Of a stretch of DNA of 64,000 bases, positions 33,860 to 43,041 are shown one piece after another (position 1 is the first letter of the stretch; every line of letters starts with the position of its first letter). The stretch is taken from assembly GCF_007197995.1 (NCBI RefSeq), contig NZ_VKKH01000002.1, positions 310,001 through 374,000 on the forward strand, written 5' to 3'. Below the pieces are notes generated by a model. It did no database searches and was not told where the DNA came from. It worked only from the letters and a program-made list of their open reading frames with translations. The translations under genes and the position numbers were made by a program. This stretch comes from Aliiglaciecola sp. M165 (GTDB lineage: Bacteria; Pseudomonadota; Gammaproteobacteria; Enterobacterales; Alteromonadaceae).

Positions 33860-35089
33860 GTGAATCAGCGTTTACAAAATATCGACATTCTACGAGGTTT
33901 TGCACTTCTCGGATTGCCAACAATGAATATGATTGTATTTGCCATGCCTTTTGCGGCATACCTCAACCCATTTGCATTGGGCGAAACCAGTGCGATGGAT
34001 CATATTCTTTTTAGCTTCTTCTACTTGTTTGCTGATCAAAAGTTCATGGGGCTCTTCACCCTTTTATTTGGCACAAGTATGGTGCTTCTATCTGAAAAAA
34101 TGCAGCAAGCAGGAAGAAAAGCGGCAGGGGTTCATTACATACGTTCGTTCTGGTTGCTGTTGATCGGTTTTTTGCATGCATGGTTTATTTGGGAAGGTGA
34201 CGTACTCATGTTCTATGCGGCTGCGGCATTTGTACTTTACCCATTCAAAAACTTACCCAACCACTTCTTACTTGCCTTATCAACGATTTTGTTGACCAGT
34301 GCCGTCTATTTAACGGTTCATCAAGATGTAAGTGAAGAAACACTCGGCGAGGCTGCTAGGCAGGAACTCATGGCAGTATATTCCCCGAGCCCGGAGCAAA
34401 TTGAACAGCAATCGGCATTATTGCTGGGCGATTATCAAGACACAGTCTCTTCTGCGAGAAGTCAATTCGAATCAGACCCAAGTCCGCAACTCAAAGCCGC
34501 TGAAATAGCTTTGGGGCAAATGGGTGTAAGTGTAATCGTCAAAATTTTAGGCATGATGTGCCTCGGTATGTGGCTGTTTAAATCGGGTATCATTCAGGGA
34601 CACAAAAGCACATTGTTTTATCGACGTTTGGCCATTGCAGGCTGCTTGTTTGGACTGACATTAAGTAGTATTAATCTGTTTTGGAATTACACCCAGAACT
34701 GGCAAATTGACGCGTATTTTCAATATGGAATGTTCATCAAAGAAATAGGCTCAATTCTGATGACCTTGGGATACGTAGGCCTGATTAATTTAGCGATAAA
34801 AGTAAATTGGTTTGCAAGGCTACAACTATGGCTGACCTATGTTGGCCAAATGGCGCTTACTAACTATTTAATGCAGTCGGTAATCTGTGCGTTTATTTTT
34901 TTTGGTTATGGGCTTGGGCTTCACGGCTCCTTATCACGTTTAGAACTCATTCCTATCATTCTAGGACTTTGGGTCACGCAAATATTTCTATCAGTTCTAT
35001 GGCTAAGCCACTGCAAACAAGGGCCATTGGAGTGGTTGTGGCGCTGTTTGACTTATTTTATGGTAGCCCCGCTGCGCAAGACTAATTAA
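33860..35089 (+). CDS. DUF418 family membrane protein
   Basis: A membrane protein of about 409 residues with multiple helices. The N-terminus NQRLQNIDILRGFALLGLPTMNM and the helix YIRSFWLLLIGFLHAWFIWEGDVLMFYA are the DUF418 signature, and the C-terminal part (YVGQMALTNYLMQSVICAFIFFGYGLGLHG, KQGPLEWLWRCLTY) matches the family's final domain. I chose the GTG at 33860 because AGGGA lies just upstream and the protein then begins with the family's usual NQRxxxxDxLRG. A TTG at 33833, with GAGG upstream, is an alternative. Related proteins are acyltransferase-like, but function is unknown. Neighbours give no link. Confidence 0.9.
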   Translation: MNQRLQNIDILRGFALLGLPTMNMIVFAMPFAAYLNPFALGETSAMDHILFSFFYLFADQKFMGLFTLLFGTSMVLLSEKMQQAGRKAAGVHYIRSFWLLLIGFLHAWFIWEGDVLMFYAAAAFVLYPFKNLPNHFLLALSTILLTSAVYLTVHQDVSEETLGEAARQELMAVYSPSPEQIEQQSALLLGDYQDTVSSARSQFESDPSPQLKAAEIALGQMGVSVIVKILGMMCLGMWLFKSGIIQGHKSTLFYRRLAIAGCLFGLTLSSINLFWNYTQNWQIDAYFQYGMFIKEIGSILMTLGYVGLINLAIKVNWFARLQLWLTYVGQMALTNYLMQSVICAFIFFGYGLGLHGSLSRLELIPIILGLWVTQIFLSVLWLSHCKQGPLEWLWRCLTYFMVAPLRKTN

Positions 35090-35166
35090 ATAAAACAGCG
35101 GGCGCAGCTACATCAACACTACGAAACATTGCAACAGTGCCAAACTTGTTGGAGATAAGCCAGCAG

Positions 35167-36303
35167 TCAACCAGCCGCACATGACGGGTCACTTTGATCC
35201 TGCTTAACAAACGCCTCAAAGAACAGCTGCGCAAAAGGTGAGTCTTGAATTCTTGCCTGATCAATAGGGTTGCCCCACCACACCCCTTCACTGTTTGTTA
35301 GCAAGATGAAGGTTAGATTTTTTTCTGGCATTCGTAACAGCATTGCCGAGTAGCCATGGTCTGGATCCCAACCCGAATGCCACATTAAACGATGTCCTTG
35401 ATAGCATTGGAAATACCATCCATACCCATAAGGTGCATCGCTGCCATTGTTAAAGGTAGCTGGTGACATTAGCTTGTGTTTAATCTTTCCAGGAGTAATT
35501 TTTCCTGTACTGATTGCAATATCATACTTAGCCAGATCATGAACCGTTGATACAACACCAGCGCCGCCTGGAATATGTTTGTCCGGTCGAGGCATTTTAG
35601 TTTTATACCCTCGCGCATCCACTTTGAAGCCGTCGGCTAAATCAAAATAAACCAAAGCACGGCTGCGGTCCCACATGCTGGCCATGCTTCGTGTCATTTT
35701 TGCAGGAATGATGATGTGTTTATCAATAGTCTGAGCCAGGAAGTTATGACGCCCTTCAACTGAGCGAACACCTTCGCCTAGTTTGTGCTCCAAATACCGA
35801 GACAATCGAGAGTACATGATAGGGTTGTACATGAAGGCATCTCCCACAGGTTTATTCACCTGATGATGCAGAATGTGTTTGATTCGAATCGGCTCACTAC
35901 AATCCAGCCCTTCGGCAAAGGGAATGGTGGTACCTGCTAACCACTGACACAAACCATCGAACTCTGGGGTTTCTGCGGCCAGTTCATCAAAGGATATTTG
36001 ACCATTGGCTTCCAGATGCAAAAACGCCAAACCAACGAATGTCTTGGTCACCGACGCAATCCAAAACGGCGTTTCTGGTGTGACCGCTATTTCACGGTTA
36101 CTGTCGGCGTGCCCATAACCTTTTGACCACAGTAATTGATTGTCTTTAACAACGGCAACCGACATTCCTGGGATCATTTTCTCTTGCCGCAGTGCATCTA
36201 GTTTTTTGTCAAACTCATCTAGCGAAACGTCTGTTGAAGCAGAACTTTGAAAACAAATAACCAGAATAGCCAGTATGCTAGAGAGACGTTGCAAATATTG
36301 CAT
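35167..36303 (-). CDS. Exported serine hydrolase, beta-lactamase class C-like fold
   Basis: A 378-residue protein with a signal peptide (MQYLQRLSSILAILVICFQSSAS). The serine-x-x-lysine motif is in WIASVTKTFVGLAFLHLE, and an H-S-G motif stands in LMWHSGWDPDHGYSAML, replacing the KTG box. The middle Tyr motif, usually Y-x-N, appears as MYSRLSRYLE, a Tyr without the Asn. This places it among the class C beta-lactamase-related esterases/peptidases rather than a true beta-lactamase. It probably acts in the periplasm on an ester or peptide substrate not identifiable here. Convergent with DUF418, divergent from the thioredoxin-like gene. Confidence 0.86.
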   Translation of the reverse strand: MQYLQRLSSILAILVICFQSSASTDVSLDEFDKKLDALRQEKMIPGMSVAVVKDNQLLWSKGYGHADSNREIAVTPETPFWIASVTKTFVGLAFLHLEANGQISFDELAAETPEFDGLCQWLAGTTIPFAEGLDCSEPIRIKHILHHQVNKPVGDAFMYNPIMYSRLSRYLEHKLGEGVRSVEGRHNFLAQTIDKHIIIPAKMTRSMASMWDRSRALVYFDLADGFKVDARGYKTKMPRPDKHIPGGAGVVSTVHDLAKYDIAISTGKITPGKIKHKLMSPATFNNGSDAPYGYGWYFQCYQGHRLMWHSGWDPDHGYSAMLLRMPEKNLTFILLTNSEGVWWGNPIDQARIQDSPFAQLFFEAFVKQDQSDPSCAAG

Positions 36304-36484
36304 GAGTATTTCCCTTTAAAATTGTCCAAGCTGTCGCTTTAAAAGGTTACTTCATTTAAATGATTTTGACGACTTTTTGTACAGTTTCACTTTTTATTCT
36401 ACTGCGACAACCTCAATGCCTGTAATAAAGTTGGAGTTGCTCGGGTCTTGGCTACTAATGAAATCAGGAAGTAGTACACATTTT

Positions 36485-36970
36485 ATGAGCAAACATCCAA
36501 GCAACGCCCAGAACACTAAGAGACGGTTGTTAAAGTGGGCAGGATTTATCTTTGTAGGCCTGCTCATTTACTTTGGGAACAAAACACTGCAAACCCATTT
36601 GGGTCACCAAGCATTGCAGCAAATCGAATTTGACGTATTAGATCTTAATGTCGCCCTAGCTAAAGCCGAAGCCCATGAAAAATTGGTTCTGGCAGACATG
36701 TCGGCAATTTGGTGCCCCACATGTCGCAAACTCGATAAAACCATTTTTGCCAATCAAGACGTGAATAAAATGATTGAAGAACACTTTGTGTTCGCTCGGG
36801 TCGAATATGAATCAGAGCAAGGTAAGGCCTTTATGCAAAAATATCGGGTTGCAGGGTTTCCAGTTTTATTGGTGTTAGATGGTGAAGGAAAGAAACTGAC
36901 TCGTTTGCCACTTACCTTTGAAAGTGATGAGTTTATTGGAAATCTTGAAGCAATTTTGGCGATGCGTTGA
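36485..36970 (+). CDS. Membrane-anchored thioredoxin-like protein
   Basis: A 161-residue protein with an N-terminal membrane anchor (LLKWAGFIFVGLLIYFGN) followed by a periplasmic thioredoxin fold. The redox motif is AIWCPTCRKLDKTIF, and the cis-proline region is YRVAGFPVLLVLD. This resembles the C-terminal thioredoxin domain of DsbD and thioredoxin_7 proteins, so it may reduce envelope disulfides. I chose the ATG at 36485 because homologues start near their anchor; the frame is open to 36377, which would add 36 residues with no ribosome site. No operon partner is evident. Confidence 0.82.
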   Translation: MSKHPSNAQNTKRRLLKWAGFIFVGLLIYFGNKTLQTHLGHQALQQIEFDVLDLNVALAKAEAHEKLVLADMSAIWCPTCRKLDKTIFANQDVNKMIEEHFVFARVEYESEQGKAFMQKYRVAGFPVLLVLDGEGKKLTRLPLTFESDEFIGNLEAILAMR

Positions 36971-37083
36971 ATATCTTGAGGCGCATTAGAAATTGCGAAG
37001 TCCCCTTTGTTACGAATAAAGCTGGTTTTTAGTTTTCGCTGCGGCTGCTACTCTTAACTGATATCAAATAAAAGGGCGTTAAT

Positions 37084-37866
37084 ATGAGTGCTTTAAGAAC
37101 CGCTTTGATCACTGGGGCTTCAGAAGGAATTGGTCGTAGTTTCGCTGAAGCATTTGCCAAGCACGGGCACGAATTAATATTGGTGGCAAGAAACCAGCAA
37201 AAACTCAACGAGTTATCTATGTATTTGGATGCCAAGTATGCGGTGACCTGTCATGTTTTTTCGATGGACTTAACCCCGCAAGATTCTGCAAAAAAACTCT
37301 TTAAGCAAATTGAAAAGGCGGGCTTGCATGTCGACATTCTGGTTAATAATGCCGGAATGATGCAAGTCGAAAAGCTGCACGAAGCGGATGAAGATGTTCT
37401 CAATCGATTATTACAATTGAACATCAATAGCCTGGTCAACATGACCAAACAGTTTGTTGGCCCAATGGTCGCGCGAGGCGCAGGAAAAGTAATGAATGTC
37501 GGTTCGATAGCCAGTTTTATGCCGACACCAAACTTCAGCGCTTATGGTGCGTCGAAAGCCTTTGTTCTATCGTTTTCAGAAGGTATTTCAGAAGAGTTAA
37601 AGGGCACTGGCGTCACTGTAACTTGCGTGTGCCCTGGCATGACAGAAACCAAAATGTTATCCCACGCTGAAGGTATGGAAAAATATATTCCAGGTTTTAT
37701 GAAAGCGCACCCTGACACACTGGCAAGCGAGGCATACAGTGCGTTGATGAAAGGCGATGTGATTTTCTTAGACAAGTTGGCAAATAAACTCTTAGTGCAA
37801 TGGGCAACACATTATCCCCGCTGGATGGTACGCACTGTGAATGGGTTATTCAGTAAGTTTAAATAA
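37084..37866 (+). CDS. Short-chain dehydrogenase/reductase (SDR)
   Basis: A classical SDR of 260 residues. The cofactor glycine motif is TGASEGIGRSFAEA, NNAGMMQ is the structural motif, the catalytic Ser is in NVGSIASFMP, and the catalytic Tyr-x-x-x-Lys is YGASKAF. LILVARNQQKL after strand 2 has an Arg that favours NADPH. The last segment with a helix (WATHYPRWMVRTVNG) is typical of the DltE-like SDR subgroup. A GAAT-rich stretch precedes the ATG, so translation initiation is unremarkable. Substrate is unknown, and the flanking genes do not suggest a pathway. Confidence 0.92.
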   Translation: MSALRTALITGASEGIGRSFAEAFAKHGHELILVARNQQKLNELSMYLDAKYAVTCHVFSMDLTPQDSAKKLFKQIEKAGLHVDILVNNAGMMQVEKLHEADEDVLNRLLQLNINSLVNMTKQFVGPMVARGAGKVMNVGSIASFMPTPNFSAYGASKAFVLSFSEGISEELKGTGVTVTCVCPGMTETKMLSHAEGMEKYIPGFMKAHPDTLASEAYSALMKGDVIFLDKLANKLLVQWATHYPRWMVRTVNGLFSKFK

Positions 37867-37899
37867 TCCACTGAGTAGGCTTTGAAAATCAAAACAAGG

Positions 37900-38307
37900 T
37901 CATTTTTTGAGATTGTTGATTTTCCCCACACCGCGCAGCTTAATTAGCAAATTCCTGATTGACCGCAGTGCAGGGTAACAAACGCGTGCGATAACAGGTG
38001 ATGAAAACATCAATCGATTAAATCGGTTAAACAACCCCTTATCACCAAAACGTGCCATAAACCACAATGCGTCGGCACCATGGTAGAAGTTTTTGCCATC
38101 ATAGATGACCATCCCCTCATCTAAATTATATTGACGCTGGTTGATGACACTTACTAACGGGTGCGTATGATCCTGTCGCGCATCGATGAGTTTAAGTTCG
38201 CCATATTCTTGTTTAATCCTTAGCGCCATTGCTGCGCTTTTACACAGTGGACATTCACCATCATAAATGAACCAGGCGCCAGGTTCTGAGTCGGGCGTTT
38301 TATTCAT
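37900..38307 (-). CDS. DUF393 thiol-disulfide oxidoreductase (DCC family)
   Basis: A 135-residue protein with the DCC motif FIYDGECPLCKSAAMALR, where the two Cys are separated by two residues, and a C-terminal region (FGDKGLFNRFNRLMFSSPVIARVCYPALRSIRNLLI) common to DUF393. The family is predicted to have a thioredoxin-like redox fold, but the substrate is unknown. Its start overlaps the stop of the upstream ABM-family gene by eight bases, so they are co-translated. The gene product is probably cytoplasmic. Confidence 0.88.
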   Translation of the reverse strand: MNKTPDSEPGAWFIYDGECPLCKSAAMALRIKQEYGELKLIDARQDHTHPLVSVINQRQYNLDEGMVIYDGKNFYHGADALWFMARFGDKGLFNRFNRLMFSSPVIARVCYPALRSIRNLLIKLRGVGKINNLKK

Positions 38308-38602
38308 TAAATGCTACCTGTTTAAAGTGCAACACAGTTGGAAATGGATCATAAAAATGATGCAACAAGGCTTTCCATTCTTGATATTGAGAAGACCCCC
38401 TGAATCCTTCAGTATGATCTGTCAATTTTTGCCAACGCACCAAAAGCAAATACTGATTTTCATTTTCTAAACACCGTTGCAGCTCAAAGGAATCAAAACC
38501 GGGAGACGCGCAAATAATGGATTTAGCCCGCGAGAATGCAGATTCAAACTCACTTTCTTGTCCTGGTATCACCTTCAATAAAGCAGACTCTAGAATCATC
38601 AT
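38300..38602 (-). CDS. ABM-fold monooxygenase-like protein
   Basis: A small protein of 100 residues, with the antibiotic biosynthesis monooxygenase (dimeric alpha-beta barrel) pattern: ILESALLKVIPGQESEFESAFSRAKSIICASPGFDSFELQRCLENENQYLLLVRWQKLTDHTEGFRGSSQYQEWKALLHHF. The conserved W in VRWQ and the H-T-x-x-F segment match. Such proteins act as quinone- or heme-related monooxygenases, and many have unclear functions. It leads a two-gene operon with the DUF393 gene. Start ATG has AGA-rich upstream sequence. Confidence 0.87.
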   Translation of the reverse strand: MMILESALLKVIPGQESEFESAFSRAKSIICASPGFDSFELQRCLENENQYLLLVRWQKLTDHTEGFRGSSQYQEWKALLHHFYDPFPTVLHFKQVAFNE

Positions 38603-38814
38603 CGATATGTCTCAATATGCAAAACTCAAAACCATTTATGTTTAATCAATGGCAAATTTAATATTCGCTCAAAAAAGTTTATGAATTATTGGCTATTTGA
38701 TTAGCACACTAATTTTAGCTGTACTATCTTTAAAATTGTAAGCCATAGCAAGTTAAACCGATAGCTTGCGACCTTTATATTTAGATACTATCAGCTTAGA
38801 TTGAGTGATAACCG

Positions 38815-38985
38815 ATGAGCAAAGATTTTAGACACCAAAAAGACGACTGGGAGAGTGATGATTGGTCACCACAAAAGCAAGCCTCCCATACACATAAAAA
38901 TAGAAAAGATGTGGAAGTCAATCGAATGAAAAAGGATAGCAAACGGATGAGCAGATCTCGCGAAAAACATGAACAATACGATTGA
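38815..38985 (+). CDS. Small charged protein of 56 residues, unknown function
   Basis: A short reading frame from ATG to TGA between divergent genes, encoding MSKDFRHQKDDWESDDWS at the start and then a run rich in Lys, Arg, His and Gln (KNRKDVEVNRMKKDSKRMSRSREKHEQYD). No membrane segment or cysteine. The acid-then-basic layout is like other small nucleic-acid-associated or ribosome-associated proteins, but I recognise no family. A GAG/GTG stretch lies about ten bases upstream, a weak ribosome site. The amino-acid composition is unlike a random frame, which is why I list it. Confidence 0.5.
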   Translation: MSKDFRHQKDDWESDDWSPQKQASHTHKNRKDVEVNRMKKDSKRMSRSREKHEQYD

Positions 38986-39133
38986 CGCGGCGTCGCTGAT
39001 TAGGTGTTCAAAAGTCGATAAATATTAATCGGATAGCGTTGCTATTTTCGATAAAGATGCTGTGCCAATTGCCAGAACAGTAACAACAGGTCAGAATGCG
39101 TCGTTAAAATTCTTACATACCAGTTGATCAGTT

Positions 39134-40270
39134 GTGCATTTAATTCAATTAAGCTCTATCGCCTTGCCCGAAGTTAAAAAGTTAGCGTTCCCATTGTTTT
39201 CGATTCTTTTATTGAGCTTTTTAGGGGCGTGCGCGGTGCCAAATCAACTAACCCAACTGCAAGCGCCTGACTCAGTTATAAAAACCGATCCCAACGATAC
39301 CAATAATCGTCGATTTAATAATCTTTACCCGGGTGAAAAAGACTACCCTTTAACCTGTAGAGGTGAGTGCTATCCGCCCTCTCCAGTTGTGTCTTGCGAA
39401 GCTCCCGCTGAAAACTGCCAATTTATTGGTGAGCAAAAGGGTCTTTCGATTGATGCGGGATTTTCCATTACCTGGCTTGGTCACGCTAGCTTTTATATTC
39501 AAGGCCCGGAAGGTAGCACTGTGTTAATTGACCCGGTAAGTGGACAGTTTGACTGGCCGGTTAACTGGGCATTTTACCTATCGGCTGGATATAATCGAGG
39601 CGAACCAGACTGGCTTGAAGAAAATAAAATCAAAAGCGTAGATGCTGTCGCTTATTCACATATTCACTATGATCACTTCAACAAAGATGACATAGCCAAA
39701 ATTGGCACTGAGCCTGAGTATCTGCTTCCTCTTGGCTTTGCTGAACATTTCCCACAACGAGGATACAAGTTGACGGAAATGGCGTGGTTCAGCACACAGA
39801 AAGTCAATCAACTAGACATGCACTTCGTACCTGCTCATCATTTCAGTAGTCGAATTTGGGTGCCTTTTTTATATGATGACAGCGATACAACTTTGTGGGG
39901 CGGATGGGTCCTTGAACATGATGGAAAGCGGCTGTTTTACGCAGGAGACACGGGGTATTCAAAGCACTTCAAAGACATTCAGCAAAAATATGGCAACATG
40001 GACGTATGTTTGATACCTATTGCTTCGTACTTTCATGAAGAGCATGGGCAGTGGTATCGATATGTGCATACGACACCGGAAGATGCGCTGACCGCTGCTC
40101 AAGAGCTGAATTGTAAAGTGATGATACCCTGGGGATACGGCAATGCCAGTTGGAAAATGGGCGATCATAGCTCTCATTCCCCATTACTTAGGCTATTACA
40201 CATGCACGATGAAATGAATTCGCAGATCCCACTGCACATCTTAAACGAAGGGGAATCCGTCGAGTTCTGA
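39134..40270 (+). CDS. MBL-fold metallo-hydrolase lipoprotein
   Basis: A 378-residue protein with a lipoprotein-like signal (LFSILLLSFLGAC, Cys in LGAC) and a metallo-beta-lactamase fold of the UlaG/NAPE-PLD-like type. Metal ligands are in AYSHIHYDHFNKDD (HxHxDH), VPAHHFSS and FYAGDTGY; ITWLGHASFYIQG and VLIDPVSG begin the domain. NAPE-PLD-like members are phosphodiesterases or lactonases acting on lipids; a precise substrate is not visible. The start is GTG, with an internal TTG at 39164 as an alternative; neither has a good ribosome site, so the N-terminus is uncertain. Confidence 0.87.
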   Translation: MHLIQLSSIALPEVKKLAFPLFSILLLSFLGACAVPNQLTQLQAPDSVIKTDPNDTNNRRFNNLYPGEKDYPLTCRGECYPPSPVVSCEAPAENCQFIGEQKGLSIDAGFSITWLGHASFYIQGPEGSTVLIDPVSGQFDWPVNWAFYLSAGYNRGEPDWLEENKIKSVDAVAYSHIHYDHFNKDDIAKIGTEPEYLLPLGFAEHFPQRGYKLTEMAWFSTQKVNQLDMHFVPAHHFSSRIWVPFLYDDSDTTLWGGWVLEHDGKRLFYAGDTGYSKHFKDIQQKYGNMDVCLIPIASYFHEEHGQWYRYVHTTPEDALTAAQELNCKVMIPWGYGNASWKMGDHSSHSPLLRLLHMHDEMNSQIPLHILNEGESVEF

Positions 40271-40295
40271 ATTAGTGAGGCATTAAATAAGTCAA

Positions 40296-40802
40296 TTATA
40301 CTGGCTGGTTCTTAGCTACATCACTCGCTATCACCTGTTTTTTCTCTACATAGCTCTTTAATACTTGCAATGAATTCGGGAAAGAGCCTTCAAGTTTCGG
40401 GCGCATTACAAATTTGTGCATTAACCGACCAAACAATCCATAACGAATGTCATAACTAAGCACTACGGTGAGAAGGGTTCTTTTCTCGTCAAGAGCTTCT
40501 AACCACCAGCTACTGAAAGATCGATCCAGAGGGCCCAGAGGTGTTACGTCATAAACAAACCCAGTACCTTCTTGCCAAACCGTAATATATTCTTCAATCT
40601 CTCCAAAACCGTCCAATTTGCAATATCGTCCGGCTCCCAAACCAGAGTGAGCATCTGTCGTCGCATAAGATTTCTCTACCGATGGCGCCCATTTAGAAAC
40701 GTTAGGGTAATCGCTGATCACTTGCCACACTTCGTGTTGACTAGCCGTTACTTCTACTTGCGCAGTGACACTAAACTCGCCATGTAGTTTGGGAGCATTC
40801 AT
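40296..40802 (-). CDS. SRPBCC family protein
   Basis: A 168-residue START-like (SRPBCC) protein with a deep hydrophobic cavity expected from the fold. It begins with beta-strands EVTASQHEVWQVISDYPNVSKWAPSVEKS, contains GAGRYCKLDGFGEIEEYITVW, and ends with the long amphipathic helix LMHKFVMRPKLEGSFPNSLQVLKSYVEKK. This pattern matches polyketide cyclase/dehydrase-like members that bind or transport small ligands. It is divergent from a LysR regulator across 180 bases, so it is the likely target of that regulator. Enzyme activity is not assignable. Confidence 0.88.
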   Translation of the reverse strand: MNAPKLHGEFSVTAQVEVTASQHEVWQVISDYPNVSKWAPSVEKSYATTDAHSGLGAGRYCKLDGFGEIEEYITVWQEGTGFVYDVTPLGPLDRSFSSWWLEALDEKRTLLTVVLSYDIRYGLFGRLMHKFVMRPKLEGSFPNSLQVLKSYVEKKQVIASDVAKNQPV

Positions 40803-40981
40803 TTTGCTTTCCTTGGTTATTGATTGGTTTGGTGGCAGTGTAAACGCATTGCCTCTCCAACATAATTCGTTGTTTTTGCAATATTTTGGTGCATAATTTG
40901 TCCACCGAACAAAGCGTCATAGCCGTTACTATAAGTCCACTTTTTTGATTAATTAGTCCGCACATGTGGAAGGAGTGAATT

Positions 40982-41902
40982 GTGAATTCAATGAATTGGG
41001 ATGATCTAAAATTCTTTCTTGCGGTTTGCAGAATGGGGTCGATTCGTGCAGCGGCTAAGTTGTTAGACGTCAATCACGCGACTGTTTCTCGACGCATCAA
41101 TAGTTTTGAAGATGCATTGAATCAACGACTATTTGATCGCACACCTCGAGGCTACCTTAAAACCAAAGCTGCAGAGGAGATCTATGCCGAAGCGTCACAC
41201 TTGGAGGAGAGATTGAACCTTGTTGAACGCAAAGTGGCCGGTAAGGATCAATCACTTTGCGGAGAGATCCGCGTGACACTGGCGGATGTCTTAGCGCAGC
41301 GATTGTTTATGGACGATTTTGCTGAGTTTGCGCACCAATACCCAGATATAAATTTGGAGATTATTGACTCTGCACGGAGCTTTAACCTTACAAACCGCGA
41401 GGCAGACGTCGCTTTACGTATCAGTAATGAACCTCCAGAACATTTAATTGGTAGAAAATTGGCCAATGTTCACAGAGCCTGTTACATCAGTAAACGCTGG
41501 CAAAATGAAATCAAAAACGATGATTGGCTAGCAAAACAAAACTGGATTGGTTGGTCAGACAAAATGCGCAGGCCTATTGGTAAAATCGCCCGCGACTACC
41601 CAAAGTTTGACTCCAAACACAGCATCGTAAGTGCAGTTCTGCAGGCGGAAGCCTGCCGTCATGGTATGGGTATTGCGGTATTGCCTTGTTTCATGGGCGA
41701 TATTGATGAACGCCTTATACGTATTCCACCTTACAGCTCGGAAAAGAAATTTGAGCTTTGGCTGCTCAGTCATCCTGACCTGAGAAAAAATACAAAGGTA
41801 CAAACTTTTGTGCGTTTTATCACACAACGAATGAATGCTAAAAAAGCCCTCATCGAAGGCCAAAGATATTCATTTATTGCTCAGCGAGATACGTTTAACT
41901 AA
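40982..41902 (+). CDS. LysR-type transcriptional regulator
   Basis: A 306-residue LysR regulator with the N-terminal helix-turn-helix MNWDDLKFFLAVCRMGSIRAAAKLLDVNHATVSRRINSFEDALNQRLFDRTPRGY. The effector domain starts about residue 90 with SLCGEIRVTLADV. The start is the GTG at 40982, which has AAGGAG six bases upstream. It is divergent from the SRPBCC gene, as LysR regulators usually are from their target. The stop overlaps the convergent unknown gene by four bases. In the gap, TTGCA and TGCA elements with a 9-base spacing stand around 40870, but no strict LysR box is certain. Confidence 0.93.
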   Translation: MNSMNWDDLKFFLAVCRMGSIRAAAKLLDVNHATVSRRINSFEDALNQRLFDRTPRGYLKTKAAEEIYAEASHLEERLNLVERKVAGKDQSLCGEIRVTLADVLAQRLFMDDFAEFAHQYPDINLEIIDSARSFNLTNREADVALRISNEPPEHLIGRKLANVHRACYISKRWQNEIKNDDWLAKQNWIGWSDKMRRPIGKIARDYPKFDSKHSIVSAVLQAEACRHGMGIAVLPCFMGDIDERLIRIPPYSSEKKFELWLLSHPDLRKNTKVQTFVRFITQRMNAKKALIEGQRYSFIAQRDTFN

Positions 41903-42933
41903 ATCCTATCTTGAGAGGGTAGAATTCCCTGCTTTACATTTAGTGCTCGGAGCTGTTGATAGATTCGATTTGCCAGCGGACCTGGCCGCAGATTTGGGAC
42001 TCTTGTCATGTCAGTCTCATAGTTGTAGTCCTTCAAGGTTTGTGAAAACCCTTCTCCATAGAGCGCCCCATCTCGCGTTTGTTTTGACAATTCCCCCAAT
42101 TTTACAACATTCAGACGACTACTAAATCTGGCAAAACTTTGATAAGTGAAATTTTCAGCCACGTGTTGGTTGCTCATCTCCACAAACTTCGACATTAATG
42201 CCATATACAATACGTTTTGAGACAACTGATTGAGCATAAGTGTTTCGATGGATTCTTGAGACACTGCTTGCTGGATCTCTGGTAACACGGAACTTTGATT
42301 TGGCTGATGAGAATGGCTAAATTTGAAATCGATTAACCACAAACCTGTGCGATGAGAATGGCAATTGACGAGCACAATTTTGGCGTTGTCATATACAATC
42401 CCATCGAGCCAGCTTTGCACATTGTCTTTCCCAACATAAGGTCTGTCTTTGACTTGTCGCTTTGGGCTTCGACAATTTACCAACTCTGGCTGTTTCGCCA
42501 ATAATGGCAGGTCCTGATGATTGCTCATCGGCGTAACAAAGTTATTATTAATCTTAAGTTTAAAGCGTTCTCGAACTTCATGCTCTCGGGCCGTTTTGAG
42601 TGCCAGAAACACTGTCTGGATAACTTCTGATGTAGGCAGTTGTGGCTCCACTCGCCAACGCCGGCCATAAACAATCTTTGAATCTTGTAATGCCTGCTGA
42701 TAATTGTCTTGCCCAATGATCCCGACTTGGATGAAAAGATGTTCATCTTGCTTATCGACGAAAACCGGAAAAGTATCGTGGTACTCGATATCCAGCAGCA
42801 CTTGCTGTACCGATTCCAAGGAGTGTTGGTAAACCAAATAATGTTGTGGAATACAGCTAATCCCTGGGCCAATTTGAACTGTTGGAGCACAGGGCAAAGG
42901 AGTTTCGCCATCAAGCGGTGACAATAATTTCAT
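41899..42933 (-). CDS. Protein of unknown function, 344 residues
   Basis: I do not recognise this protein. It starts MKLLSPLDGETPLPC, has no signal peptide or membrane segment, and is moderately hydrophilic. Notable stretches are VFVDKQDEHLFIQVGIIGQDNY, IVYGRRWRVEPQLPTSEVIQTVFLALKTAREHEVRERFKL and IVLVNCHSHRTGLWLIDFKF, the last with a Cys-His-x-His pattern. The first third reads like a compact alpha/beta domain. Upstream on the same strand is a 2H phosphoesterase gene, 108 bases apart, so they could be co-transcribed. It overlaps the LysR gene end by four bases. Coding evidence is the length and intact frame over 1 kb. Confidence 0.8.
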   Translation of the reverse strand: MKLLSPLDGETPLPCAPTVQIGPGISCIPQHYLVYQHSLESVQQVLLDIEYHDTFPVFVDKQDEHLFIQVGIIGQDNYQQALQDSKIVYGRRWRVEPQLPTSEVIQTVFLALKTAREHEVRERFKLKINNNFVTPMSNHQDLPLLAKQPELVNCRSPKRQVKDRPYVGKDNVQSWLDGIVYDNAKIVLVNCHSHRTGLWLIDFKFSHSHQPNQSSVLPEIQQAVSQESIETLMLNQLSQNVLYMALMSKFVEMSNQHVAENFTYQSFARFSSRLNVVKLGELSKQTRDGALYGEGFSQTLKDYNYETDMTRVPNLRPGPLANRIYQQLRALNVKQGILPSQDRI

Positions 42934-43041
42934 CTTAATTAAGTGTTGAAGCCGAATTAGTCAGAAATTTAACCAAAACACTCTGGTTGTGGAAGCCATA
43001 GAGATTGCAACAGGCACATGCATTTATGCACCACACGCTTT

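Noticed and set aside
42525-42914. 129-codon minus-strand frame inside the unknown 344-residue gene
   Set aside because: The other frame on the same strand is longer, begins at a normal start and is not interrupted; this one is a shadow.
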